This document shows positions 11,584 through 24,800 of a stretch of DNA of 64,000 nucleotides, one piece after another. The position numbers and the translations under genes are program-made. Origin of the DNA: Isoetes taiwanensis (taxonomy: Eukaryota; Streptophyta; Lycopodiopsida; Isoetales; Isoetaceae); assembly GCA_021234155.1 (NCBI GenBank), contig JAJEKV010000034.1, forward strand, positions 870,001 to 934,000. The letters run 5' to 3'. Position 1 is the stretch's first letter. Each line of letters begins with the position of its first letter. A model generated the notes under the pieces. It was not told the DNA's origin. It made no database searches and was given only the letters and a program-made list of their open reading frames with translations.

Positions 11584-11817
11584 CTAAAAGAATCGCGACT
11601 GCGTTCCTGCTGAGATATCGACGTATAACGCGACGCGAGGTATCGTCGACCACAACACGAAGTGAGCTTCCCGCAAGCACTTTCGCGGACCATCTGCTTT
11701 GGACCGGAGCCATGGATCAAGATTAACACCATTTCTATAGCATTCACACAGATCGTTGTAGCTCAGGTAGCACTTGAAGGATCGGATGTGCTCCGGACGA
11801 GGAGGCAAGGAAGCCAT
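11584..11817 (-). pseudogene. Small ORF MASLPPRPEHIR... (copy 1, frame shifted)
   Basis: The same N-terminus as the 95-codon ORF of copy 2 (28803-29090), but the copy 1 frame shifts after ~43 codons because of small differences at CG, CAG and CTG sites. See the copy 2 entry. Either this copy is decayed or the differences are sequence errors. Confidence 0.4.
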
Positions 11818-11819
11818 GC

Positions 11820-13605
11820 AAGATGAATGAATGGAGCTGTTTTTATAGTGAACTAAAATTATTGAGGTGAATTATTGGTGTAGATTGTAGCGCCATTATT
11901 GGGCTTGTATAAGTATCACGTACATGTACAAGTATAACACATAATTTATATGTATATGTGTATGTTAATGACCTCATGTATGTTGGGCTCGAGAATTAGG
12001 TGAAAATATTCGTGCTTGAGCAAATTAGGTGTGCTTAAAATTCTCAAAATTGCGTTATTTTCTCCAATTAATGAAATCATGCTTATCACATAAAGGGAAG
12101 CAACTAGCTTAGTGCAGCTTACTAGCTTGTCCATGCGACATTAGGAAAAATGCCTCCGTTTGCCTATTTTCTTGTCATTTTCTAATTTCCGCAGACGTAT
12201 ATAACTGAAGTTATTAGAATCACAATGTGACATGCAGTCCATGTGGATAGAGATCAGAAATTACCGACAGTTTGCAACAATCAAGGCATAGTTTCCGATT
12301 CCAAGCACAAATTCCTTGACATACACGGCTCACGTTCTCTGTTCTCTGTAAGTATTGCATCCATATTAACGTCAACAAAGCATGAAGTTTAAGATAGAAG
12401 AAACTCTAATGGCTAACCTAAGATAGAAGAAACTCTAACAAAGCATAAAGTTCAAGATAGAAGATTGCCATACCTTAACGGCGGGAGGGATCTGTAGTCG
12501 GATCGGAGGGCTAGCACGAGCGATCTGGAGGGAGCACTGGCGTTTCCGTTATTGGCCTCCGTTGCCTATTTTCCTGCCATTTTCTAATTTCTGCAGCCGT
12601 GGATATGGAAGATTCGAGATCGAACGGAGAAGCCTAAGTCCACATCTTTTTTTGCTGATCTGGAAATTACACGTGGATAGGCTAGAATTTGAGGAAAGGT
12701 TGTAGGCACGGTAGGGCTGGTGTGCTAATAAAAATTCCGAGCTCATGTACTGCAGCTTGATCATGCATCTATTGGATTGGTCTTAGGGTGGCTCCTCCAC
12801 CTCCTGCGACATGCCTAATTAGCACCAGCTTTGGCGACCATCGTTTCCTGAGAGGTTTTTGTTAGAGGATATTGGGTCCTGGTATCGCATGACCTATTTA
12901 AATGTATTATTTGTTTGGTTTTATTAAGAATTCGTTGTTGGCTTTGTGGCTAACTTTCTTGCTGGTTCGATTCGCTCCAATGGCCAAATATTTTTTCCTT
13001 TTTTTCTTGGGTTTCTTTCGTGTTTATATGGCATAAACTTGTTGGGATAATATATGGCCCGACAAAAATTCCAATTTCTCTCCAAAAATTCTATCGTTTG
13101 TACTGCTTTTAAGTTGTTCTCTGGAAAAACTTGTTTATATTGTATAAACTTGTTGGGAAGGTATATGGTTCGATTCCCTCCAATGGTCGAACACTTTTTC
13201 CCATTTTCTCTCGAGTTTCTTTCATGTTTATATTGCATAAACTTGTTGGGAAAGTATATGGCCCGACAAAAATTCCCATTTCTCTCATGTTTGTATTGTA
13301 TTAAGTTGTTTTCTAGGAAATTTCCATGTTTTCTTGTGGTGATGTTGTATTAAATTGTTGCTGAGAAAAGTTTATGGCCTGCTTTTGTGTAAAAAAGCTT
13401 TGGGGTCTTATGTCTTGTCTTCTTGGGTCTTGAGGGCATAACCTAGATTCTTCATTTTATTTTTTGAATAGTCGGCCCCTCCTCCTTGCTGGGTCTGTAT
13501 GGGTCGTATGTTGTTTGTCCCTTCAAGTCGTGCTTTTGGATTTTGGTCTTCCTCTTAGCTTGTGTGTTTCTTGCTTGGAGCCAGGATGGTCTAAAGGTTG
13601 ATGGC
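11820..13605. other. No gene seen (copy 1); minor repeats at 12950-13280
   Basis: AT-rich and nearly identical to copy 2 (29105-30877). Between ~12950 and 13280 the motif 'ATAAACTTGTTGGGA' with its neighbourhood ('atggcccgacaaaaattcc') recurs three times at 90-115 bp spacing. ORFs here are short and featureless. Confidence 0.5.
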
Positions 13606-13920
13606 ATGTTCATAAACCAGTTCACACCAAGCGGATAAAACCGCTTAAACTGTTCAAGCTTCTGTGCAGTTTGTTAAGCCAACTTACGTTCTTCCTCGGG
13701 ATTGAATTTAAGCTCCGTCGGCAGTTCAGAAATAACGGGCCATGCTAAGCTCTTCGAGGATAAATACCTGTCACGGAAGGGGGCGTACGAGATGACGAAG
13801 GCTCTCCACTGTCTGAAGTAGTCAGTTTGCGGAGGTTGATCATGAACTTTGAAATCTTGTTGGGGACTGTAGTATCTTTCGTTACAAGAGGGGGAGCACA
13901 AATAGCCAAAGGCTGAGAAG
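13606..13920 (-). pseudogene. Unrecognised gene family, 3' part (locus A, second unit)
   Basis: Minus-strand blocks: 'ICAPPLVTKDTTVPNKISKF', 'ESLSSS..P'-like serine-rich linker, 'LAWPVISELPTELKFNPEEE', 'KLA', stop, 'QTAQKLEQFKRFYPLGVNWF'. These align with 57060-57330 ('LTWPSASRMPNELKFDPDG', 'KLAEQTASKLEGFKRFYPMG', 'VNWF'). The 5' part of the same gene lies across the 12.7-kb TIR-bounded insertion, at 26652-27333. The left edge (13605/13606) is the tandem duplication junction, so the gene is cut there. In-frame stops and frame changes are present. Confidence 0.65.
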
Positions 13921-13951
13921 CACACTGACCCCAGTTTTTGGTCCACAGTTG
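13921..13951. repeat. 31-bp terminal inverted repeat (left end)
   Basis: Begins CACACTGACCCCAG and matches the reverse complement of 9350-9380 (29/31); 26621-26651 is the more diverged copy 2 right end. It is followed inward by TTGTTTT-rich sequence. Confidence 0.75.
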
Positions 13952-14720
13952 TTTTTTAGTTGTACGGAAGTGTTGTTTTATGCCAAAAACAACACCAAAA
14001 TGGCCCCAAAAGTCCACGTGGCCTGTTTATCCGGATTTGCACAAAGAGACAGTGGTTTTTTGGCAGAAATTTCCCCACGGTGGTTTTTTTGCAGAAAAAA
14101 ACCACGCGTAGAAAAAATTGATATAGTTTTTGTGATTTTTTGTCAACGTATATTTTTTTCCTTCTTGACTGTTGTTTTTGAAGTAGGCACGCGTTGTTTG
14201 TCTTGTAAATAGCATATGTAGGTTCGAATATTAGTACATGTGGAAAACTGAAAAAGACAGTTGTTTTTCTCTTTTCCATTTGTGTGTTTTTTTTTCTCTA
14301 TTTGTAGTTTTTTTAAGTTGACATTGTTTTTCCAAAAAAATATACATAATTTTCAAGAAATCCACATGTTTTCTATAAAAAACAATTTGTTTTCAAATGT
14401 TGTTTTACTCAATGTGACATGTAGAAATTAGAAAGTAGACGCATCATTCTTGTTGTTTTCAAATGTTGTTTTTGCGAAAGAGGGAAAAAAAAAAAAAAAA
14501 AAAAAGACCACACGTGGTCTTTCATTTCTAGCGTTGTTTTCGGATCAAAATTTTAAAAACCACATAATTAAAAAAAAAATGGACATGTAGATAAAGCAAT
14601 GCTACACGCGTAGAAACAATGCTACAAGTAAAACAATGCGTTGTTTACGCGCGGAGAAACAATGTCACAAGTAAAACAATACATTGTTTTTACTATCTAA
14701 TAACCAATCAAACATTGACA
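13952..14720. repeat. AT-rich left subterminal region with TTGTTTT motifs
   Basis: Many recurrences of 'TTGTTTT' and, at 14590-14690, of 'gaaacaatgctacaagtaaaacaatg'. A 21-base A-run occurs near 14485. No ORF with recognisable features. Position and composition fit a transposon subterminal region. Confidence 0.5.
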
Positions 14721-15290
14721 CGTGGCACACTCAAATAAAAAAATAATATAAATCACAATTTAAAGCCAATATAATCATATTTTATTTTTTCAATATGAAT
14801 TGTTTTTGGGAACCAAGTATTGTCTTTTGACTATTATTTCTAAGTGCTTGATTCCACAAATATTCTTTATTTTATGCCACACATCTAAGGTTGGCAAATT
14901 TTTATAAAACTAAAACTATAGAAAACAAACAATTAAGATTACTTTCATATTTACAATACAAGAACTTCATATATTTAATATTTAACAATTGAAACCAGAG
15001 ATTACATTTACATTCCATTTTACACTTCAGTACCGCAGATCAGCTTCTGCTGTGTTAAAAGCCAAGTTCAGTAAAGATCCTGGCCTCAGTAAAGAATAGA
15101 ATAGAATAGAATAGAATAGTTTTTTTAAATCAATATCGGACTCTAGCACAGAGCCAACAAAAAAGCATCTTGTAACAAAGAAGAAAAGGACGGAAGAAGG
15201 CCTCTGCTCCAACAATCAGCCGATCAAACAAAGGAGGAAAAGACTTGTGGCAGAAACTTTCTGGCAAGACTCAACAAGAATGGCAGGAGT
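14721..15290. other. No gene; (GAATA)n microsatellite at 15094-15119
   Basis: AT-rich spacer. Five GAATA units occur at 15094-15119 upstream of the multicopper-oxidase exon. Possibly intron sequence carried along with the exon. Confidence 0.5.
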
Positions 15291-15293
15291 TTA

Positions 15294-15581
15294 ATGCAGG
15301 AGACGTGGGAAAGATTGTCAGTAGTGGATTATCAAGATCCAAAGGGCTGCTACACTGCGAATTTTACAGAGCCATATAATGATCAGTCTGGCTGGAAAGA
15401 CACAGTTACAGTTTGTCCAGACTATGTGACAAGATTCCTTACATCTTTTACTCCACAGGATGAAAAGGCATTTCCCTTCAATGTCACCCAAGCTCCGGGC
15501 TATGTCTGGCATTGCCATATCTTAGACCTTGAAGACAACGAGATGATGCATCCTCTCCTTGTTAAGCCGTCTATTCATTGA
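15294..15581 (+). pseudogene. Captured multicopper oxidase (LPR/CotA-like) C-terminal exon
   Basis: Encodes the last ~90 residues of a multicopper oxidase of the LPR1/spore-coat CotA type, enzymes that oxidise metal or phenolic substrates using four copper ions. Visible are 'GWKDTVTV', 'FPFNVTQAPGYVWHCHILD' and the terminal 'NEMMHPL'. The family motif is HCHxxxHxxxM. Here the HCH pair (type-3 ligands and type-1 Cys) and the axial Met are present, but the type-1 copper histidine is Leu ('HCHILDLEDNEM'). The upstream cupredoxin domains are absent from the window, and 'tttaatgcag' just upstream could be a splice acceptor. The lost copper ligand and missing domains say this is a dead fragment, probably carried by the surrounding TIR element. 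The identification is firm; the capture is inference. Confidence 0.85.
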
Positions 15582-15589
15582 CTTGAATT

Positions 15590-16650
15590 TTATAGCCGAC
15601 ATTTGTCTGTATACACATAAAGAAAATATTTAACCTGTTCTTTTAAAAAAAAAAAGAGCAGAATAGAACAAAATAGTATGAACCTCTAGGCCAACGATGG
15701 TGGCTTTGCCAAAAAAAGATGTATGAAGGAAAAAAACTCTCCATTGTACCTTTGCTACCAGTCCCACAAACCAAAGATGGGAAACACACCAAGCCTCTGC
15801 ACAAAAAACAAGAAGAATAAAGTAAAAGCAAAGAAACAAAGGCAATAAAATGAATGAGGTCTGTGATTCTCGCCAAGAACCTCTTACCGCTACCGTAAAC
15901 TCCTAGCCGATGGTTTCAAATAAGAGCCCTTCTTCGTGTGGATCTTTTCTCGTCATTCTTAGCACGCTTTGTTTTTCTTCAGATTGGGCCTCGACCGCTC
16001 CTTAGTTTAGCTCAAGTTTGCTATGCAATAACACCTTATTCTGCAAAAGGAGAAGAATAGCATGTCCGCTTTTAGCGTAAAACAAACCGCCTCAAGGCTA
16101 CTGAGCTGCCCATTTCAAACAGAGGCGATGCAAAGAAAACCAACTCCACAAACGTAATCCGGGCCTAATGCGCTCTTCGCAGACCCTCCGTTGGATTATT
16201 CCCCATCGGATTGCACAATGGGATTGCATAACCCCCAGCCCATTCTTTAAGTAAGCGGGATGAAGCATAATGGCGATACGTAAATCACATGGGCTTAAAT
16301 TAGAAGAGCGGAAAAGATCCGAAAGGGGCAAGTCATCACAAAGAAGAGGCGCTCCCATCACCGAGGAGCGAGCAAGATAAGCGCCATTGCTACCTATCGC
16401 CATAGCGGGCGCTGGAAACAAAACACAAACGGGCGCCTAAGCAAGCACAACCGCCCATTAAGCCCAACCAATAGGATGAGAGGGTCTGATTGAAATCTAG
16501 GCCGCTTATCTCGCACAACTCGGCCGCTGGATGGGATGCGTGTTTATCAAAATGTGTTCTATTTTTTATAATTTTCAAAGTGCCCCTCTATTTTTGCATT
16601 TGTTAAAATGCCTCTTTATACCATCACGAAGCTGCTATTTTCTTCGCTCC
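15590..16650. other. No gene seen
   Basis: Contains an A-run (~15645) and a GC-richer block at 15890-16520 with overlapping short minus-strand ORFs that show no recognisable motif. Confidence 0.45.
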
Positions 16651-18880
16651 CATGCGATATGAAGGGATTTCCAATTTATTATTCCAAATCGATAATTGGG
16701 CCAAGCTTGTCACTGTGCATGATGTTATGCACCGAATTTGAAGCCCGAGAATTTTCTCTTGGCCAGCAGGAAAGAAGAGTCTATATTTTTTTAGCCTGGG
16801 GACACCTAGGCAACCAACCACGGCCCCAGTTTCAGGCGCACAGCTCCAAAACATGTATGAAGGATCCGCAAATGCTTGATCCAGGGCCGATTTAGTTTGG
16901 TATGCAGGGCCAGAGTTTAAACATGCCCGCTCTCTGGTGTTTGGTGCTTCCTGGACCGCTTTCAGGCTCCTTTTCATATTTGTCTATATGATTTGAGATC
17001 AAACATGTATATTCTTTGAAGATTGCAATATATTGATTTTGAACTTTTAAATATTTGCAATACACTTAGTCTCTGCTAGAAATAATTGCAAAGATTCCTA
17101 GCTATTAATAAATATACATTTTGTTGGTACATTGTGTCCTTTGCCACTTATAAAAACTATCCCCTTGGAGTTACCACAAAGACCATGTAAATAATTATAT
17201 ATTTTGTAAGTACGTTGTGTCCTTGCCACTTTTAAAAACTATCCTATTGAAGTCAAAGATGGCACCGATAACTAGACATTCTCTTTGTAGGCCGATGTTT
17301 TATTTGGTACCGCAGAAATGATCCACTATAGGTTTATATGTGCAGCTTGAATCGCACGCAGAAAACTAAAATGAGTGAGATACAAGCATCCAAAGGATGG
17401 ATTCTACTTGGTAAATGCTATTAACCGTTAAAATAACTAAGTCGATTATTTCTTAGAGCAACATGAAAAGAAAAAAAGCAATTGGCCCGAGCTTGAGCAG
17501 AAACACATTCATTTGATAAGGCATAGCTAATAGAGTTATAATAAGAAATTGCTACTCTGCATAATAAATGCCAATCCTATACTCTCCGCCGATGGTAATT
17601 CTTGTACTATGCTATATGCGTGAAGTTGTACTATGAGGCTTATGTGCACTTGAAAATTGAAGTTACTAAATGCACCGGGTGAACCATGCACAAAGTTTAT
17701 CACAGAGGAAGAATTGTGAAGCTTTGGTACAAACCAACCCTTTGGATTAAGTTACCTCTTTGAGTAATCGCCATAAGCTACCACAAGAGCTAGAGAGGCG
17801 GAGCTTTATTTGTCATGCCCACACAATATATATTACAAAGATATAAGGAAGGATTTTCTTTCACATGGTGCAAAATGATGTCACCAAGTGATCTTGTGAT
17901 ATTGATCTCGCATTGCATTTGTTACTCAAATAATTGGTATGACATTCCTTCCTTATTATTCTTGACATTACTAAAAACTAAGAAGGATAGACAAACTGCT
18001 TTTTTCTTTGGAATTCTTTTTAACACAAGGACCTTTATAAAGGTGACTATGGATGTTTTGCTCTTAATTCACTTTGAGGTTACCACATTGTTGAACATTG
18101 AATTATTAGTTTTCATCAAACGATCAAGGTCTTTTCTCGGGTCAAACCGACCCGCTTTTAAAGGGGTGCTCCTTGACCAAACAACATGGGTTAAGACAAA
18201 GATTTAGGCACACTGGTACTCAACATAATCTACGACATGGCATAACTTAAACACAACACCAGCATTCAAAGATGAGACGAGCCTGAGGAATCGAACCCCG
18301 GTTCTAATCCACTGCTCAGGACTCACCTACTCATGTTATGATTCTTCACATTTATCGGCTTAAATACCGAGGCTCTCTCAAGCAAGAACCCACATGATTT
18401 CGGGCCAATTTTTGCTGATGGCTTCGCTAATTTGGTCAAGTCGACCTTGTATTAATGTCAATTCATCAATATGACCATGTTAGGGCATTGATTTGGCTCC
18501 GTAAAAAGGAAACCTACAATTTATGATGTTTATTTCCCTAATAATGCAAGCTCGCCATCTCTCGCTCGCACCCATCTAATATATCCGCAAAGCTGATTCT
18601 AGAATCTAACGCCTTGCTTGAGTGATTAATTTGCAAACCGTGCCTTTGATGCACCCAAATTTTTCACCGATTTTAAGCTCGACTTGTTAAACTAATTGAA
18701 CCCCACATGATTCTAGAGCATTTTATACCGATGGCTTATCAACCCGGGCCCAATCGTGGCTTTTATTAGCCCCAAGTCGTCAATTCCTCGCCTTTATCAA
18801 GCATGCATGACAAGATTTGCAAACCAAAACAACAAAACACAAGCACAAAGACCGAACCGCTGCACTTAATCTAACATGCC
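16651..18880. other. No gene seen; copy 2 equivalent of 1-2241
   Basis: Direct counterpart of the window start. The 130-codon plus-strand ORF at 17815-18207 is open only because of small differences from copy 1 and has no domain features. The B-box-like motif is kept at 18287-18297. Confidence 0.55.
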
Positions 18881-18889
18881 ACCTAACAT

Positions 18890-21800
18890 GTCACCCAAAT
18901 CAAACATGCCAAGGTGGCTCAAACATGCCACGCTGGCTCCAACATGCCATCTAGGCTCCAACATGTCACTTGGCTCAAACATGCCACCTAAGCACCAACA
19001 TGCCACCTAGGCTCAAACATGCCAAGGTGGCTCAAACATGCCACGCAGGCTCCGATATGCCACCTAGGCTCCGACATGCCAACGTGGCTCAAACATGCAA
19101 TGTGGACTCCAACATGCCAATGTGGCTTAGGCATGCCACCTAGGCACCCCAAGTGGTGACATGGCATGCCAAGAAAGCAAGGCCAAGTTTTGACTAGGCC
19201 AAAAATGAAAAAAAATGTCCATCTCTGGCCTTTTCATTGGGTGATGTTGGCAAATTTTGGATGACATGGCTAGATGGTGGTGACATGGACATGATGACTA
19301 GGACTTTATGCAAGAAATATGATGACCTTTGAAATTTTTGGTAGAGGAGTTTGGCAAGGAATTAAATAGAGGGATCTGAAGAACTTAAAGCGCCGACACA
19401 CTTCCCCAACTCGAACCAGGCCAGGACTTTGCGCAGCTTTCTCACCGTGAGGGGAGAGGCCGCACCCCGGAGATGGACCTCGAAAGGTTGTCGAGGCAGC
19501 CTTTCCTATCGCTGCTCCTCCGGGAGGGCAAATGTCAATTCCCCCGGAGCTCAATTTTCCTATCCGACCGTTGAATCCGGCCATTCAAGTAACCCGCCGG
19601 TAGGCTCAAAAATCCAAGATCCGGCCCCGAGAACTTATCACACCATTTAAGCGTTATGCGGGTTGACCGCATAGAAAACCAAGTGTTTTGTGTTCGGGCA
19701 AGATAAAGGCTCGAATGGAGATTCGACTTCGCCATGTCGGCCGAATGGCTAAATTACCCCTGTGGACCAAGTTACATGTCATTTTGGCAACGAAAGAAAC
19801 ACGAACCCTCTACATAGTGGTATTCCGCAGCCACCTCTTAGGCCAATTGACTACGAACGTGTTGGAAGTGAGCTACCTTGGTGCTTCTTGAAGAAGGGGT
19901 GGTCTTCTGCCCACGAAACTTGCTCCCCGGGGTAAAGTCGACATTTTGAGTCCATTGGCAGAGTTAGTTCACAGTTCCGGAGTGGGAAGTTGCCCGTCTG
20001 TGGCCAGGATTCTTTGGGAGAGGACCTTTGGGGCGAACTGCCTCCGAAAAGTTTTAAAGGTCCATCTTATGGCCTCAACACCCTCCCTCTACGTGATGAC
20101 ATTGTGCAAGATTTTGGTCGAATCTGACTAGGATATGGCCTCCGAAACGTAAACCCTGTGTGCTGCTAGGTTATTGAAGGGTTTACGTTATGGGGGTCGA
20201 GTTTTAGTCGGTTGCACTTGGGTCATGGTTGAGAAGCTGCAATTGAGAACATGAAGCAATAGGAACTCATGGAATGGGGTTTGGAGTTATCCTCCTCCCA
20301 GTGTTGCAATTAGAAGTCAAGAGCGCCTTTTGTTGTAGCAAAATTGTTTGGGATCATTCGGGATGGCCAATAGATCCAAACTCGTTATTTTGTTGCTATG
20401 GCTCTCATGTGTGTTTAGCAAGAAGCACCTAGCTATCCAAGAAAATCGATTGACGCTTTGGCCTCCAAATATAAACCCCGTGGTGTTGCTAGGTTATTGT
20501 AGGGTTTACGCTTTGAGAGGCTAAAATGTGATCATTTTCTGATAGCTAGATGCACCTTTGCTAAACACACATGCGGAGCCATAGCAACTGAAATAACAGA
20601 GTTTGGATCTATTGGCCATCCCGAATGATCCCAAACAATTTTGCTACTGCAAAAGGTGCTCTTGACTTCTAATTGCCACACTGGGAGGAAGTTAAATCCA
20701 AATCCCATTCCCCGCCCTATTGCTTCACATTTTCAACTGCAGCTTCTTGACCATGTCCCAAGTGCAACCGACTAAAACTCGACCTCCATAATGCAAACCT
20801 TTCAATAACCTAGCAACACACAGGGTTTACATTTTGGAGGATGTATCCTAGTCAGATTCGACCAGGATCTTGCAAAATGTCATCATGTAGAGGGAGGGTG
20901 TTGATGCCAGAAGACGGACCCTTAAAACCTTCCGGAACCAGTTCGCCCCTAAGGTCCTCTCCCGAAGGCCCCTGGCCACGGACGGGCAACTCTCCCACTC
21001 CAAAACTGTGAACTGACTCTGCCAATGGACTCAAAATGTCGACTTTACCCTGAGGACCAAGTTTCGTGGGCAGAACACCACCCCTTCTCCAAGAAGCACC
21101 AAAGTAGCTCATGTCCAACACGTTCGTAGTCAATTGGCCTAATAGGTGGCTGCGGAATACCGCTATGTAGAGGGTTCGTGTTTCTTTCGTTGCCAAAAAT
21201 GACCATGTAACTTGGTCCCTGGGGTAATTTCGCCATTCCGGATGACATGGCGAAGTCGAACCTCCATTCCAGAGCCTTTGTACTGCCCGAACGACAAAAC
21301 ACTTGGTTTTCTACGCGGTCAACTCGCAGAACGCTTCGTGGTTTGATAAGTTCTCCTGGATGGATCTTGGATTCTTTTGAGCCTGCTCGAAGCAGGTTAC
21401 TTGAATGACGGATTCAACGGTCGGATAGGAAAATTGAGCTCCCGGGGGGGGGGGGGGAGGGGATTGGCATTTGCCCTTCTAGAGGAGCGCTGATAGGAAA
21501 GGCTGCCTCGACAACCTTTCTGAGGTCCATCTCCAGGGGTCTGGCCTCTCCCTCCGTGAGAAAGCCGCAAAGTCCCCGGCCCGGTTCGAAAGTTGGGAAA
21601 GTATGTCAACAAGATTAAGTTCTTCTCGATCCCTCTATTATATTCCTTGCCAAACTCCTCTACCAAAAATTTCAAAGGTTATCATATTTTTTGCATAAAG
21701 TCCTAGTCATCATGTCCATGTCACCATCATCTAGCCATGTCACCTAAAATTTGCCAACATCACCCAATGAAAAGACCAAAGATTGACATCTTTTCATTTT

Positions 21801-24800
21801 TGGCCTAGTCAAAACTTGACCTTGCTTACTTGGCATGCCATGTCACCACTTGGGGTGCCTAGGTGGCATGCTTGAGCCTAGGTGGCATGCCTGACCCACC
21901 TTGGCATGTTGGAGCCTAGATGGCATGTTGGAGCCTGGAGCCACCTTGGCATATTTGAGCCTAGGTGGCATGTTTGAGCCACCTTGGCATGTTGGAGCCC
22001 ACGTGGCATTATATGTTTGAGTCTAGGTGGCATGTTGGAGCCTAGGTGGCATGTTTGAGCCACCTTGGCATGTTTGAGCCTAGGTGGCATGCGTGAGCCA
22101 CCTTGGCATGTTGGAGCCTAAGTGAGCCCCGCATGGCATGTTTGAGCCTAGGTGGCATGTTTGAGCAACCTAGGAATGTTGGAGCCCACGCAGGCATTTG
22201 AGCCACCCTGGCAAGTTGGAGCATAGGTGGCATGTTGGAGCCACCTTGGCATTTTTGAGCCTAGGTGGCATGTTTGAGCCACCTTGGCATGTTGGAGCCC
22301 ACGTGGCATTATGGAGTCCACGCGGGCATGTTTGAGCCTAGGTGGCATGTTGGAGCCTAGGTGGCATGTTTGAGCCCACCTTGGCATGTTTTAGCCACCT
22401 GGCATGTTTACGCCTAGGTGGGATGTTGGAGCCCCGCGGGCATGCTTGAGCCACCTTGGCATGTTGGAGCCCACGTGGCATATTTGAGCCACCTTGGCAA
22501 GTTGGAGCATAGGTGGCATGTTAGAGCCCTCACGTGGCATGTTTCAAAGATGTTGGAGCCACCTTGGCATTTTTGAGCCTAGGTGGCATGTTTGAGCCAC
22601 CTTGGCATGTTGGAGCCCACGTGGCATTATGGAGTCCATGTGGCATGTTTGAGCCTAGGTGGCATGTTGGAGCCTAGGTGGCATGTTTGAGCCCACCTTG
22701 GCATGTTTGAGCCACCTCGCATGTTTGATCCTAGGTGGCATGTTGGAGCCTAGGTGGCATGTGGGAGCCACCTTGGCATGTTTGAGCCTAGGTGGCATGT
22801 TTGAGCCACCTTGGCATGTTGGAGTCCACATGGCATGTTGGAGCCTATGTGGCATGTTGGAGCCCACGTGGCATGTTTGAGCCACCTTGACATGTTTGAG
22901 CACGCTTGGAGCCTAGGTGGCATGTTTGAGCCACCTTGGCATGTTGGAGCCTAGGTGGCATGTTGGAGCCCACGTGGCATGTTTGAGCCCACCTTGGCAT
23001 GTTTGTGCCACCTGGCATGTTTGAGCCTAGGTGGCATGTTGGAGCCTAGGTGGCATGTTGGAGCCACCTTGGTATGTTTGAGCCTAGGTGTCATGTTTGA
23101 GCCACCTAGGAATGTTGGAGCCTAGGTGGCATGTTGGAGCCCGCAAGGGCATGTTTGAGCATGTTGGAGCCTAGGTGGCATGTTTGAGCCATTTTGTCAT
23201 GTTGGAGCCTAGGTGGCATGTTTGAGCCACCTTGGCATGTTTGAGCCTAGGTGGCATGTTGGAGCCACCTTGGCATGTGGGAGCCACCTTGGCATGTTTG
23301 AGCCTAGGTGGCATGTTTGAGCCACCTTGGCATGTTGGAGCCCACATGGCATGTTGGAGCCTATGTGGCATGTTGGAGCCCACGTGGCATGTTTGAGCCA
23401 CCTTGGCATGTTTGAGCACGTTGGAGCCTAGGTGGCATGTTTGAGCCACCTTGGCATGTTGGAGCCTAGGTGGCATGTTGGAGACCACGTGGCATGTTTG
23501 AGCCACCTTGGCATGTTAGAGCCTAGGTGGCATATTGGAGCCTGTGTGGCATGCTTGAGCCACCTTGGCATGTTGGAGCATAGGTGGCATGTTGGAGCCC
23601 GCTGCGGGCATGTTTGAGCACGTTGGAGCCCTAGGTGGCATGTTTGAGCCATTTTGTCATGTTGGAGCCTAGGTGGAGCCCACGTGGCATGTTTGAGCCA
23701 CCTTGGCATGTTGGAGCCTAGGTGGCATGTTGAAGCCCATGTGGCATGTTGAAGCCCATGTGGCATGTTTGAGCCACCTTGTCATGTTGGAGCCTAGGTG
23801 GCATGTTTGAGCCACCTTTGCATGTTGGAGCCTAGGTGGCATGTTGGAGCCCACGTGGCATGTTTGAGCCACCTTGGCATGTTTGAGCCTAGGTGGCATG
23901 TTAGAGCCATGGTGGCATGTTGGAGTCTAGGTGGCATGTTTGAGCCAACTTGGCATATTTAAGCTTAGGTGGCATGTTGTGAGCCACCTTGACATGTTGG
24001 AGCATAGGTGGCATGGTGGAGCCCACGTGGCATGTTTGAGCTACCTTGGCATGTTGGAGCCTAGGTGGCATATTGGAGCCTAGGTGGCATGTTTGAGCCC
24101 ACCTTGGCATGTTTGAGCCACCTGGCATGTTTGAGCCTAGGTGGCATGTTGGAGCCTAGATGGCATGTTTGAGCCACCTTGGCATGTTCGAGCCTAGGTG
24201 GCATGTTGGAGCCACCTTGGCATGTTGGAGCCTAAGTGAGCCTATGTGGCATGTTTGAGCCACCTAGGAATGTTGGAGCCTAGGTGGCATGTTGGAGCCC
24301 ACGTGGCATATTTGAGCCACCTTGGCAAGTTGGAGCATAGGTGGCATGTTGGAGCCTAGGTGGCATGTTTGAGCCATTTTGTCATGTTGGAGCCTAGGTG
24401 GCATGTTGGAGCCACCTTGGCATGTTTGAGCCTAGGTGGCATGTTAGAGCCACCTTGGCATGTTGGAGCCCACGTGGCATGTTTGAGCCACCTTGGCATG
24501 TTGGAGCCTAGGTGCCATGTTGAAGCCCATGTGGCATGTTTGAGCCACTGTCATGTTGGAGCCTAGGTGGCATGTTTGAGCCACCTTGGCATGTTGGAGC
24601 CCACGTGGCATGTTTGAGCCTAGGTGGCATGTTAGAGCCACGGTGGCATGTTGGAGCCTAGGTGGCATGTTTGAGCCAACTTGGCATATTTAAGCCTAGG
24701 TGGCATGTTGTGAGCCACCTTGGCATGTTGGAGCCTAGGTGGCATGGTGGAGCCCACGTGGCATGTTTGAGCCACCTTGGCATGTTAGAGTCTAGGTGGC

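Larger units (their letters stand above)
1..13605. repeat. Tandem segmental duplication, copy 1 (left end outside window)
   Basis: The sequence from base 1 ('catgcgatatgaaggg') reappears in the same orientation at 16651 and stays collinear until 13605, where copy 1 leaves the match ('gttgatggc' then 'atgttcataaacc'). Copy 2 continues to 30877. Every element of copy 1 (foldback, 19-bp satellite, CT microsatellite, subterminal repeats, split gene, GATCGCGG array, small ORF) is present in copy 2 in the same order. The copies are identical over long blocks (for example most of 9900-10920), but elsewhere carry dense small differences at CG and CHG sites. The satellite array is about 630 bp shorter in copy 1, which accounts for almost all of the length difference. 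Confidence 0.95.
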
